64,000 nt of DNA from Trissonchulus latispiculum. Its lineage: Eukaryota > Nematoda > Enoplea > Enoplida > Ironidae. How positions within the stretch are numbered: position 1 is the stretch's first letter; every line of letters starts with the position of its first letter. Below, piece by piece: positions 36,627-46,969 of this stretch. A program made the position numbers and the translations under genes. The stretch is taken from the NCBI GenBank assembly GCA_030248195.1, contig JASAND010032067.1, forward strand, positions 62,001-126,000, written 5' to 3'. Under the pieces are notes generated by a model, which was not told the DNA's origin, ran no database searches, and worked only from the letters and a program-made list of their open reading frames with translations.

Positions 36627-38874
36627 TTATTTATCAAAATATAAACACAGTAAAGACAAAGGAAACGATTTAGAACCAAAAATTCCACCAGACTGTGAAC
36701 CAGGAAGAACAAATCTTTGTGCGTTTCTAATAATAAATTTGAAACGCAGCCCAAAATCCGCGGGAGTAGTAGTCAAAAGCATCGGAAAATAAGGAGCTGA
36801 AATCCAAAAAGGCACAATTAATAAGAGTTTCACATTAGAACATTGTTGAAGTTTATGCAGCACAGCAGCCGCGAAACGTGGTGGTGGTACTGCCCAAACG
36901 CACTCAAAGTCCCAAATTTGTGTGAAGGCATCAACGCCTAGAGAACCGGGACAAGCAAATTTTGAAAAAAAGCGAGGAACTTTTGAATTAGTAGAATGAG
37001 CAAAAATATCGATACTAAAGGGACCGAAACGTCTGTTAAAGACACGAAAAAGAGTATCAGAAATAGTCCAGTCATCACTGTCTTTGAGCTTACTGTAATA
37101 GTCGGCTACAGTATTGTAAGATCTGGGAATCCAAGTCACCTTTAATTGAATTTCGTACCGAGTACAAAAATCCGCAATTTGAATAGCAAGTGCGTGGAGA
37201 CGAGGCTTCATTGAACCACGTCGTATAATATAAGTTACCGATTGGTTATCAGTATATATACCACAAAACAGACGATTTTTGCAATTCAGCACACAGACTT
37301 TGCAAACCAATATAAATGGAAACTAACTCTTTGAATGTCAAGCCCGTAGCCCCAGCTTCCGAACCGTCAACTCCGGCAATCGAGCCCACAGCCCGCAACC
37401 GGTCCCAAGGAAAATGTGCAATCTTCCACACATCGGTCTCTTTGAAGAGAACAGAAGCTCCACCAAGATCACTGGCGTCAGAAGTCACCTGCCAGACAGG
37501 TACCACAGGAAGCGGGGCTAAGCTCCGCGAAGATATGTTGGCTAAATGGTCCAACCAAAAGTTGACATCAGCAAGAACTAACTCGTTGACAATCAAAGGA
37601 TCGTCCCACGCCTGACTAGCTCCGACCAGGGCGTACATAGATCGCGTGCGTAGCAAAACGGTATCACCTAAAACGGGCATACAAGACATTAAACGCCCTG
37701 CACAGCGCAAAATCATTCGAGCAGTAGAAGAATAGGTTGATTTCAGTTGTTGCAAGTCCGACATAATTTTGGTTAATTTCGAGGTCGGAACGGCAACCGA
37801 AAAAAGGACACTGTCAAGAGTAAAACCAAGAAAGTCGAGACGTTGAACTGGCTGTAAGACAGACTTAGGAATATTCAGAACCCATCCAGCCTGATGTAAA
37901 TCAGTAACAACAATTTTCAGATGAGACCTCAAAAGAGAAGGAGTCGGAGCGAACAGAATACAGTCATCAAAAAAGAAAACAACAAAAATACCTTGAAGGC
38001 GCCAACGTGCCACAAATGGGCGCAAAAGCTTGTTAAACAAATAGGGAGCAGATGAAAGTCCAAACGGTAACACTGTAAATTTTAGAAACTCCGTACCTGA
38101 TCCAAAATCCCATGCCAAACCTAAGAATTTGCTACTGTGAGGATGTATATCGACATGGTAGTAACCAGATTTTAAATCCAGCTTAGCCATAAAACAATTA
38201 GAACTAAAATATTGTAAGGCGTGAGAAATGTTTTCAAGTTTAAATTTAAATTTAGCTACCCAATGATTCAAAGTCGAACAATCCAGAATTAAGCGTAACT
38301 TGTTAGAACTAAACTGAACCGAAAGAGGGTTACAACAGTACAAGTCATCGGGCTCACACTTAACCACAAAACCATACGTAATAAGATTAGTGAGTTCGCT
38401 GGTCACAAAGGAAGACTGTGCAATAGCAGACTGATTATTAGCTTTTGAAAAACGAGGTAGTTTGCCAACGACAGGTACTGTGTAACCAAACTCTACAGTA
38501 TTTAAGACTAAAGGATTAGGAGAAATATGAAACCAAAAACTCTTGTGTTGTCTAAGTCTACCGCAAACGTTACCAAGATTACATAAAGCTTCTTGCTGAA
38601 TTAAAATAGTTTCAAATGAAATTTTACCTTCCAGCAGGTTTAGATGGCGGGCGGACAGATCAGGAAAGTTGTGCTGAAGTGGTTGGGACAGATTTGAAGC
38701 GGTTGTGGGGACAGTCACGGACAAAATGGCCTGGCTTGCGGCAGAGGTAGCAGGGATCAGCGTTTGCGGACCAGTTTCGACCCTGGACTCGTGGCCGAGA
38801 AACCCGGGTGTAGGCCCCTCGGCCGCCTGAAAAGGGCTGAGGCTGAGTCTTCGTCGTGTTGGAGGATAAAGCAC
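36627..38874 (-). pseudogene. reverse transcriptase - RNase H of the YR retrotransposon, frameshifted
   Basis: The first frame (38874-37249) has RT motifs LDLKSGYYH (about residue 232), LPFGLSSAPYLF (269) and the FFDD active-site block (301-304). It then has RNase H TSDAS (Asp466) and Glu516. It stops at 37249 in a run of TA dinucleotides. The third RNase H Asp (YTDNQS) and the rest continue in another frame (37310-36627), so the break falls inside the RNase H active site. The downstream part has the conserved FSIDIFA and WAVPPPRF blocks of DIRS-type polyproteins. The frame overlaps the end of gag and has no early ATG, which suggests frameshift or fused expression. Confidence 0.9.
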
Positions 38875-39361
38875 TCAGACCCAAAACCACACTTTCTGTA
38901 GCAGACAGGTTGAGCTTCTTGGATTTGGACAAAACGGCCGCAGTCTTGAAGCCAACAGAATCATTGAGAACAACCTGCTTGTGTTGATCGTCGATCTTGG
39001 TAAGCGTCTTCTTCATTTTTCGGAGGGCACGAGGCAACTTGGAACCCTTATGTTTATACTTTTTAACTATCTTATAGCAGGATTGAATATCGGCTCTCAC
39101 AGTTTGAAGAAATTTCAATTGGTCATAGTTTGTCTGGTACCGCAAATCATTTTTCTTAAGAGTTCGAGAAGAATGCGTTGAGGAGCTGGAAGACGAAGAG
39201 CTGAGTGATCGGTGCCGGCGACGCTTCCTAAGATGTCGAGAGGAAGCGCTACTGGAAGTAGACTTTGACCGAGCGGATCCTGAGCGGCGATCGTTACTGG
39301 CAGAAGCAGAGCGTCTATCTGCTTCGGCTTCACGTCGATCGGATTCTCTGTCAGCAGGCAT
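38660..39361 (-). CDS. gag-like nucleic-acid-binding protein of the YR retrotransposon
   Basis: The first ATG at 39361 (MPADRESD) lies just inside A1, and the open frame ends at 38660, giving about 233 aa. The N-terminal third is Arg/Ser-rich (DRRS, RKRRRH and a Ser run), like an RNA-binding tail. The C-terminal part carries one CCHC zinc knuckle, CYLCRKPGHFVRDC. The 3' end overlaps the RT frame by about 215 nt in a different phase. Probable role: packaging of element RNA. No stop or frameshift is visible inside it. Confidence 0.8.
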   Translation of the reverse strand: MPADRESDRREAEADRRSASASNDRRSGSARSKSTSSSASSRHLRKRRRHRSLSSSSSSSSTHSSRTLKKNDLRYQTNYDQLKFLQTVRADIQSCYKIVKKYKHKGSKLPRALRKMKKTLTKIDDQHKQVVLNDSVGFKTAAVLSKSKKLNLSATESVVLGLSALSSNTTKTQPQPFSGGRGAYTRVSRPRVQGRNWSANADPCYLCRKPGHFVRDCPHNRFKSVPTTSAQLS

Positions 39362-39366
39362 GAAAA

Positions 39367-39552
39367 CAGGCTGACGAACCAGGCACACAAAAAACAAAAC
39401 TACGGGACAGAGGAACTTGGCAGAGCTACCGTTGTAGGCAAAAATTAGCTCGTAACTGAAGAGACAATGCAGTCGTAGCTAACGCTACGCAATATGCAAA
39501 TGAGCAGTATGCAAATTAGGATCTTTGCATTCCCCGACTTAAGATCAATTAT
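39367..39552 (-). repeat. YR element repeat A1 (5' terminal)
   Basis: Matches A2 at 36341-36524 and holds two ATGCAAAT octamers (39494-39501, 39509-39516). It borders host sequence at CAATTAT and the gag start on the inside, so it is the likely promoter. Confidence 0.88.
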
Positions 39553-40340
39553 GCACTCTTGATAGCATTATGCCTATGAACTCTAGTTAGTTATTTCAAA
39601 AAATTTAATTACACAGGCATATTGAGGGAGGTTCTATGTTCTAATTGGAATTCTAATTCTTTTGCAAACATTTCATCAAATTTTTAAAATTTGAATCAGC
39701 GTGAATTAGACAGTTTTAGACAATTTGATACTTAATATTAAATTTAAAGTAAAATCAATAAACAAGCGCGGTACAGCACAGCTCTACACGTTGCAGGACT
39801 TCTGAATCTATGAATTTATGAAACACTTGTCTAAGCGGCTAGCCTACGGTCAATCCGATACCAAAATCTTGATTCGACCAAACCAAGAGTTTATAATATC
39901 AAGAGTAAGACACTCAGCTCTTCCCAATAGAATAAGCTTGCAAGATGCTCGAAACATTAAGGCCGAAATCTCGGGGGAGGGGGCTTCTCAGCATGTAAGC
40001 ATACAACGATATCATTTTTTAAAGACGGGCGTTTTCGACAAATTAGATACTATAACATTCAACAACGACGTAACGCATTTCTAAGAAATGATGAAATTCT
40101 AGAATTTTCGTCGCAAGGATGCTTTATTGCCAGTTCTGTAAGAGATTACCTAAACCGAACTATATAATTTTTATATCGTTAAAAAGATCTCGTTCTACGC
40201 AACATAATCATATAAAAATTATTGCTGTACGATTTTCCTAGCTCAAGTTATAGTATTTAATTTGTCGAAAACGACCGTCTTCAAAAAATGTCAGCGTTGT
40301 ATGTTTACATGCTGAGAAGCCCACCGAGATTTCGGCCTTA

Positions 40341-41866
40341 AGCCGGGTTCACACAGGAGTCTTAAGTCTTAAGTCTTAAGGTTTTAAGGTCTTAAGTCGT
40401 AAGAAATTGGTTCACACAGAGTCTTAAGTCTTAAGGTCTTAAGTCTTAAGGTCTTAAGCTCTTAAGACTTAAGACTGGATTGATTCCCACTGCAGTTTTT
40501 AGTCTTAAGTTTTAAGTCTTTAGAATCCTTGCGACTGAAAATTTCGACGTCAGCTGAATTCATCTCTTAAGACTAGTCTTAAGGATTTGACCAATCAAAA
40601 CACAGCGCTAAGCTCCGCCCACGTATTGTTTGCTTGCATTTTCCCATAGAAGTGGTTTTTTGCGCTTTGTGTTTTTGTCATATCCAGCATGTCTTCGCCC
40701 GGTCTATCAGATGAAGCATTGATTGAAGAAGTTAGAAAAACGTACCAAAGAGTACCAACATCAATCATGGTAAATCTGTAGTGGGCATCAGCCACCGCCA
40801 ACAAAACAATGCTAAAAGTTCCTTTGAAATTGTAGAAATCGGAACCAGAGAGAGCGGGAGCTTGAATGACGCAATGTTTGCCATCGATGGCACCAAAGGC
40901 GTTTGGAAACTGCCAGCGTGTTTCAAACTGGCGTGCTGATTCAACCAGGTCATTCGTTGAAGGGGGTTTGAGATAGAGCTTAGAAAGAGCAGACCAAAGG
41001 GCATCAAGAGTTTCTGAGACTGTGTTGCAAACTGTGGACTTGCCCATACGGTAGGAAAAAGAGATGGTTTGCTGGGAATCACCAGTGGCTAGGTATCGCA
41101 AGGTAACTGCCAGCATTTCATCAGGGCGAATATAGTCAGAACGATAATTAGTTTCCACTTTCATCTTCAGCTCCGGACCGACTAAACTCAAGAGATTGTC
41201 AAAATCTGTTGGCAGCATTCGAAACATCTTAAAATAAGACTCGTGATCAAATAGCCTCATTTCCTGTATTAATCCATAAAATTCACTGGCAAAGGATCGC
41301 TTTTTGAATGCGGGCCTTATCCAGAACCTACGCCGCTTCCGCAACATCATATTAAGATATAAAATTCCAATAATCTTAGCATGCTTAATCCTACGTTTTC
41401 TGGCCATATCTTAAATAATATCAACAGTGCCCTTTCAAGAATTTACGCGAAAAATTATTTTTAGTTAGATACAAGAATAATTTAGAAAATAATTAAATAA
41501 ATGTTGTAATTCGGTAAAAAATTTGAAAACTGTCTGATTTTGTTGGATCAAATTACAAAAAAACAAAATGTTTCACTCCCACAAAATTCATTAATGAACA
41601 TAATTAAACATATTTAATGAAATTGCAGTTAATTCTTCAAAGGGCATAATGTTTCTCCGTTTCTAAAGACACGTTTCTAAAGACTTAAAACTGGCAATGT
41701 GAATCAATGCCTTAGGACTTACGACTAACGACTCCTAAAGACTAGAGACTTACGACTTACGACTTGAGACTCCTGTGTGAATCAATTAGGTCTTGAGACT
41801 AAAGACATAAAACTTACGACTAGAGACTTAAGACTTAAGACTTAAGACTCCTGTGTGAACCCGGCT
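40341..41866 (-). mobile_element. PIF/Harbinger element, internally deleted, TTA TSD
   Basis: The inverted termini begin AGCCGGGTTCACACAGGAGT and run on into tandem TCTTAAG units for over 100 nt at each end. TTA at 40338-40340 and 41867-41869 is the classic Harbinger TSD, confirmed by the uninterrupted foldback arm. One truncated transposase gene is present, and the second (Myb/SANT-like) protein of autonomous elements is missing. A non-autonomous deletion derivative. Confidence 0.93.
40595..41407 (-). pseudogene. PIF/Harbinger transposase, C-terminal catalytic part missing
   Basis: 270 codons from a true ATG. Residues 1-218 match the Harbinger/HARBI1-type nuclease: a basic N-terminus, a helical region with LRYLATGDS (about 103-111), SYRMGKSTV, then FPNAFGAIDGKHCVIQAP with the first catalytic Asp (175) and FTMIDVG with the second (216). 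After residue 218 the homology ends. The part with the third acidic residue and the C-terminal helices is replaced by unrelated codons into the terminal repeat. Catalytically dead in the normal DDE sense. It could still bind DNA or a partner, but this is speculation. Confidence 0.88.
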
Positions 41867-42109
41867 TTAATGTTTCGAGCATCTTGCAAGCTTATTCTAT
41901 TAGGAAGAGCTGAGTGTCTTACTCTAGGTATTATAAACTCCTGACCAAACACAGCACAATAATGAAGATGCATTTGCTAAAGTTTATTCTTTTGAAACAA
42001 TTTGCTAAAATTTATTCTTTTGAAACAATTATCAAAATTCAAAATCCAAAATTTTGGTATTCCACTGTCAAAGCGGATTTAGTCCCAGGTAATTCCACCT
42101 TCCTATATG

Positions 42110-42172
42110 GGATGAGTTCTGAATCCCATCCCGATCCCATCCCATGGGATCCCATCCCATTTGTCAACACTG
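42110..42172. repeat. GGGATCCCATCCC cluster (hAT-like terminus fragment)
   Basis: Nested palindromic GGGATCCCATCCC units end in TTTGTCAACACTG; reversed, this reads CAGTGTTGACAAATGGGATG, a hAT-style end. No partner end was found. Confidence 0.45.
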
Positions 42173-42349
42173 AATCAGGCTAGCATTGTAGCAGGCTTGT
42201 TATCTCCTAAGCCTTGCCTGGTTCCATGACACCTAAAACTTCTAGCTTCATTGCCTTGGCATTACGTTCGCACATAAGTATGTCAACAGTATCTTAATAA
42301 TACCTGTTAATACTAATTTTTTTATTTTACAGTATCCGTAAGTTGAATC

Positions 42350-44735
42350 ATGGCTCGCTCATTCCAGGAAAAATCTTCCTATGATGATTTGGTGATTGAA
42401 GTGGAGGAAACTGAATTACATTTCAGTACACACATTTTGTCCGCCTGCAGTTCCGTGTTTAACACAATGTTTCATGGTGAAATGGAGACGATAGAGAAGA
42501 CGAGTGGTCGACTGAAAATTGTTGATTTCTCCGCTGAAGAGATTGAAACAATCTTACCTATGTTAATGCCTGGATCCAGTGCACCAGTGACAGGTAGGGG
42601 CATAACTCTTTTTTTCATACAGAAAATATTACATACTTGCACAGTTACGTTTGCGACCACTTGATGCTGTATATGAGGTAAAGTTTCTGATAGGGAAAAT
42701 TTGTTACTGTGTAGGTTCCTCGGTGCAAAGTCAGATTTTAGAAAGCCTGGACAGTACAGATGAACATTTCCACCAGTCAGCCCGGCCCGGGCCGCATTTC
42801 TAATCCGCTTAGCTGTAGCGTAAATACTCAAATGCTTCGAAAGTGTAATGTGGGATACGCATAGCATTTTCAAGCGTTTGATATATGATGCTATGCCGTG
42901 CAAAATTTTATATTATATGCTGCATTGCATATCATGAGGGTGCGCGGAGCGCCCCTCATAACATGAGCTATAAGGCACTTTGCGAATTAGGAAAACAGTT
43001 AATTAGCCGAGACTAATTAACGGTAAGGAGTTGAGAGCTAGAGTTTACATTTTTGAAATCTCCAGACCAAGATCTTTCGAATGATACCAAACTTGCCCTA
43101 AAAATGAACTTTAAAAAATCGACTTTTTAATACAAGTTTAAAAGTTGGGTTTTACTCTGTATGTATTGACCACTTCTTGACATTTATAAGGACCTTTTTG
43201 CGCATACTGATTTTTTCAAACGGCCCATGTACAAATTGTTTCTATATGTACTATTTTTTAGTGTCTACGTATATATGGGTCCAGACTAAGTTTGTTTGAT
43301 TTCCCAATTTCGCTCTGGGTCGACTTTTACCGATGGTTAAAAAATAGAACTTTTAACGTTTGGACTTTGGACTGGGCAAATTTCACGAAGTCCGAAAAAA
43401 GGTCCAAAAGTCATCTAAAATTGAAAATTGGTGGTACCCATGTAGAGTAATTCGGGGTCGCTGAACACGATGAGCACAATGACGAAACCGCCTGAAGTGG
43501 CCACTGGTCAGCATGGCCCCGTGGCACCTCGCCCAGGGTCAAAGTTGTGAAAAGTCACTAAAACAGCGTTTTTCAGGGTTTTTGTTAGAGGCATATGGTA
43601 AATCGAGTACGCTCGTTTAAATGAGCATATTTTCAGAACCGACGGAAGTCACCACTAGTTGGTTGCCCGACCGGATTTTTGACTCCGCCGGCCGGACTTC
43701 TGAATTGGATTGTGAGTTCAATCAAGCAATTCAATTCGATTGGCGACGTAATTTAATTAAATTTATGAATCACAATTTGCTCGCCTTTTAGATGCTTTTT
43801 ATCCAGACAAAGAAATTAAAACCCTCATAGTTCAGACTGAAAAGCGTCAATAAATTAAAACAACGTTTTTCGGCCAACTTTGAATGTTTCAGATTCAGAA
43901 CCAGACAGTTGCAGGAGGCGGAATCGGGGGGGACCGGCGGCTGAAAGCCACCGAAAACCGGATTCTCCGATTGTTTGCCTAACAAACGGGGAAATCCGGA
44001 TTCTGGGTGGGGTGTATTTAAGGGATCCTTCATGGGAGGGGGAGAGCTACAGGTCTCTCATCAAGCACATGTATGCATTTTTGATTAGCATTCTGTATTA
44101 GCACATATTTTGAGAAAATTTTAAGTCGAATGCTTTCAAATTCCATTATTTAAGCAAATAACAGAAATTTCGTGGCTTTTCAAACAGCATGACCTATATA
44201 TATATGTAACAATAGCGTGTCTGTTTCAGATGAATCAGTTTGGTGTTGTCTTCGTTTCGCTGACAAATATGATGTTGGTGTGCTGCAAGCGAAGGTGCAG
44301 AGTTTTGTGAAGTCTACCTGGGTCAAGTCCAGTGATCATCTTTGGGAGACGGTTCTATTTAGTCTGAAATACGGATGGATGGACGTTGCTAAGAAGGCAC
44401 TGTTGGGACTCTGCCATTTGTCATTTAACGATTACATCCAGCAGGTTCAGAAAGCTCTAATCAGTAATCTTCACTTAAAGATTGGTGTACCGTCCGTTCA
44501 GTATGCCAACGTTTTGGCAGTTTTTCCGCTGATTTGTCGTCGTAAAACCAAAGAAGATGATGATTTCTGTTATGCTACAGTTGCCTGTCCAAAGTCTACT
44601 TGTGGTTTCTGTTCTTTTACTAATACTGATTGTATGCGGAAGTATGGCATCGAGTGTAGTGTATGTGGTATTTCTGCGTGCGACGATACTGATTGTCTTG
44701 CAAGCTTTGCGGTTCATATTTGTAGTAAAAAGTAG
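42350..44735 (+). CDS. BTB/POZ - BACK-like - Cys-rich protein, array gene 4
   Basis: Exons 42350-42593 and 44230-44735 are joined by a phase-1 intron of 1636 nt (donor CAGGTAGGG, acceptor TGTTTCAG), giving 249 aa. Exon 1: DDLVIEVEETELHF, LSACSSVF, MFHGEMET and GRLKIVDFS. Exon 2: DESVWCCLRFADKYDVGVL, then WETVLFSLKYGWMDV and FPLIC, then a tail with CGFC, CSVCG, a C-x4-C pair and FASFAVHIC-type end. The linker before the tail is acidic and Cys-containing (KTKEDDDFCYATVAC). The ATG lies 17 nt after a TTTTACAG acceptor-like site. The intron holds a 42757 GGCCC fragment, a hairpin at 42930-42970 and a CCGG-rich repeat block at 43650-44035. Nearest to gene 5 in exon 1. No disabling change. Confidence 0.88.
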
Positions 44736-44803
44736 TCTTGTCGTTTTATTTACTTACTTCATTGCTTCTTTATGTTGATCTTGAAATGTTTACTAATGTT
44801 TAG

Positions 44804-45147
44804 TTGCTGTGCTGCATCCTTGTTTGGTTTAGTTTATGCTCGTTAAGACCTTATTGTTTGCCATTTTCGCAAATTTCTGGAGTAGGGGCAACTAAACGGT
44901 TCAAAAATTCGAAGACAGAGTGTATTAGCGATGCTGTGTTCTTACAAGAAGATGTTTTCTTAGTGCTGACATTTGTATCGATCGGCGATGTTTGTATCGT
45001 AACCAGAGTGGATTATACAAAATTATGGAGCATGGAGAGCATTGATTGCGGTATTTTGTCCTGTGAAGGTAATTGTAAATGCGTTGCTTATTTAGCTGTT
45101 CATTGCTGTAGTATTGGAGTAGCCTTTCAGCATTTATTCAAGAGTTC
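44804..45147 (+). pseudogene. degenerate Cys-module fragment downstream of gene 4
   Basis: The reading frame ends with a recognisable but eroded copy of the exon-2 tail. GIECSVCG is replaced by SIDCGI, followed by LSCEG-N-C and YLAVHCCS, and the first CxxC pair is lost. It lies under 100 nt after gene 4 and directly before the tRNA-like foldback. Best read as a decayed tandem duplicate of exon 2. Confidence 0.65.
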
Positions 45148-45153
45148 ACTTCT

Positions 45154-45748
45154 GTAAGAGAAGCAGGCATAGGAAAGATTGATATGCCTGATTGGGAGTT
45201 CAGCTGATGGCCCTGTGGTGTAGCGATAGCATGTCTGTTTCCGCATCAGAAGGGCCGTGGTTCGATCCCCGGCTGGGCAAATTCTTTACTTTCAATCGTG
45301 AGTGAAAAGCTGAACCGCCCTCTTCCCTTCTCTCTTCTAGGTTCTGGTTTCGTGGGTACGAGGGTGCCTGACGCCTCCCGTTTGGGCTTGTCCTTGGTCT
45401 CTTCCTGGTCCACCAGCCCTTGGTAGAAGCGCTACGTGTGACGAGGCTGCCAGGATGCTTGTACATGTAGCGCTTCTACCAGGGCTGGTGGACCATGTCG
45501 AAACCAAGGACAAGCCCGAACGGGAGGCGTCAAGTACCCTTGTACCCACGAAACCAGAACCTAGAAGAGAGAAGGGAAGAGGGCGGTTCAGCTTTTCACT
45601 CACGATTGAAAGTAAAGAATTTGCCCAGCCGAGGATAGAACCATTGCCCTTCTGTTCCGGAAACAGCCATGCTACCGCTACACCACAGGTCCATCAGCTG
45701 CACTCCCATATCAGTCTTATCAATCTTTCCTATGCCTGCTTCCCTTAC
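45154..45748. mobile_element. foldback element with tRNA-like sequence in each arm, 6-bp TSD
   Basis: The inverted arms of about 285 nt start GTAAGAGAAGCAGGCATAGG and GTAAGGGAAGCAGGCATAGG (reverse strand) and are roughly 90% identical. They meet near 45445. Each arm contains an A-box-like TGGTGTAGCGATAGCATG and a B-box-like GGTTCGATCCC, about 40 nt apart. In the right arm the B box is eroded (GGTTCTATCCT). ACTTCT flanks both sides (45148-45153, 45749-45754). Confidence 0.8.
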
Positions 45749-45754
45749 ACTTCT

Positions 45755-46969
45755 ATTTTGACAGTTAAAGGACACTTGTGTATGTCATTGCTTTGGCTGC
45801 TGGATTTGATTTGTTATCTTCTTTCGTTTGTAGTGTACTGTATTAATGATTGACATTTTTGCTGGCTGTAAGTCATATATTGCTCGTATAGGTGGAGATT
45901 AATTGACATGATTAAACCTTTTTGTTCTGTGAAGATTTTGTTGTCTGGGCAGATTTAGTCAATATGGTCGTATCACAGGTTCACTGTTTCAAAATTTAGA
46001 AGTTTTCAAATTTTCAACTTTCCTAGAGATAGTTTTGTTTAAGTGGAGCTAGAATGGTACAGAATCTTTAGATACGACTGTGCAAAACTTGTACTTATAG
46101 ATACCTAGAGGTGCATCGATGAGCATTCGAGTTCAACATTAGAACTTAGAGATTGCAAGTGTTTACTTGTAAGATCATACTGATCGATCGAATTTTAAGC
46201 TTAAAGCTAAATAGTGGATCGCATCAACTACGTGGCCGAGATAAGCTGCTTTTCTAGAAGGATAAGTTTTTATTTTATGATTCTTAATTTCAGTTTTGAG
46301 TTTAGTGTATGGTCTTGGTACATTGTCCAGCAGCGAAGCTAGTTTTTAAAAGTATAACTAATACTTTAAATATCTCTTCCTTCACAGTTTATGATTATTA
46401 TTTATTATATATAATACATTTTATAAGCCTAGCTTACATCATTTTCGTGGCAGTCAATTTATTCGCTATAAGCAGATTTTTCTTGACTTGTAGGGTCTGT
46501 TACAGTATGTCCCACACGTCGTCAAATTAAATGGACTTTGTAATAGTTTTAGTATGAGCTGGGTTCTCATGTTGGAGTCTTATGATACAATAATTGGGAA
46601 CCTGGAGAAAAATAACTGGTCCTTGCATACTCACAACAACCAGGATATACCAGGATATACGAAGATTTACTCTGAGTTTACGATATACCTTTTGCTTATT
46701 CTCCTTTTAAGTCAGCTGTTTAAAAGAGTATATATTAGGAGAGGAGTTTAACAGCGTTTAAGGTAGACCGACGTAGGATAATTGTTTGACTCAAGGCCTG
46801 GGGGTGAAAAAGGTCCCCTGGGTCTTGTGTCAAACTAAAGAAGATTTTAAGTTATAAATTAATGTAAATAGTTGATTATATTTTGCATACAGAAAGATAA
46901 GCACAATTTGTACCGAGATGTAAAAATTTAACTGTTAAAACTAATTTTGCAACTTTCGTGAGGGGACAC
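45755..46969. other. AT-rich intergenic stretch, nothing assigned
   Basis: No gene, RNA or bounded repeat is recognised; the short frames are unconvincing. It ends at the TSD of the 46978 element. Confidence 0.35.

Larger units (their letters stand above)
35103..39552 (-). mobile_element. Ngaro/PAT-like tyrosine-recombinase retrotransposon
   Basis: About 4.45 kb on the minus strand. Order along that strand: repeat A1, a gag-like ORF with a zinc knuckle, reverse transcriptase-RNase H, repeat B1, repeat A2, tyrosine recombinase, repeat B2. A1/A2 (about 185 nt) and B1/B2 (about 75 nt) are split direct repeats, diagnostic of the DIRS/Ngaro group. The shared core CAATTAT joins A and B. Both outer ends abut host sequence at CAATTAT with no TSD, as expected for recombinase-mediated integration. 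Two frameshifts make this copy probably inactive. Confidence 0.93.
39883..41944. mobile_element. foldback element split by a Harbinger insertion
   Basis: The left arm 39883-40055 is inverted at 40247-40340 and continues at 41870-41944. The right arm is interrupted exactly by the Harbinger element and one TSD copy. The intact left arm preserves the uninterrupted sequence and so shows the pre-insertion site. The loop (about 190 nt) is AT-rich and non-coding. Confidence 0.88.

Noticed and set aside
39367..39397. Shared N-terminal peptide of the gag-like and recombinase ORFs encoded by the A repeats
   Set aside because: The apparent start there is TTG, not ATG; the first gag ATG is at 39361, outside the shared reading, so a shared protein N-terminus is not supported.
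42934..42976. Rho-independent-type terminator hairpin (ATGAGG-GCGCGGAGCGC-CCCTCAT)
   Set aside because: A strong hairpin, but in an intron of a eukaryotic gene and without the context of a terminator; probably repeat debris.
45215..45290. Standalone tRNA gene in the left arm of the foldback
   Set aside because: Boxes A and B are good but the acceptor stem does not pair well and the sequence is repeated inverted in the other arm; treated as a mobile-element promoter.
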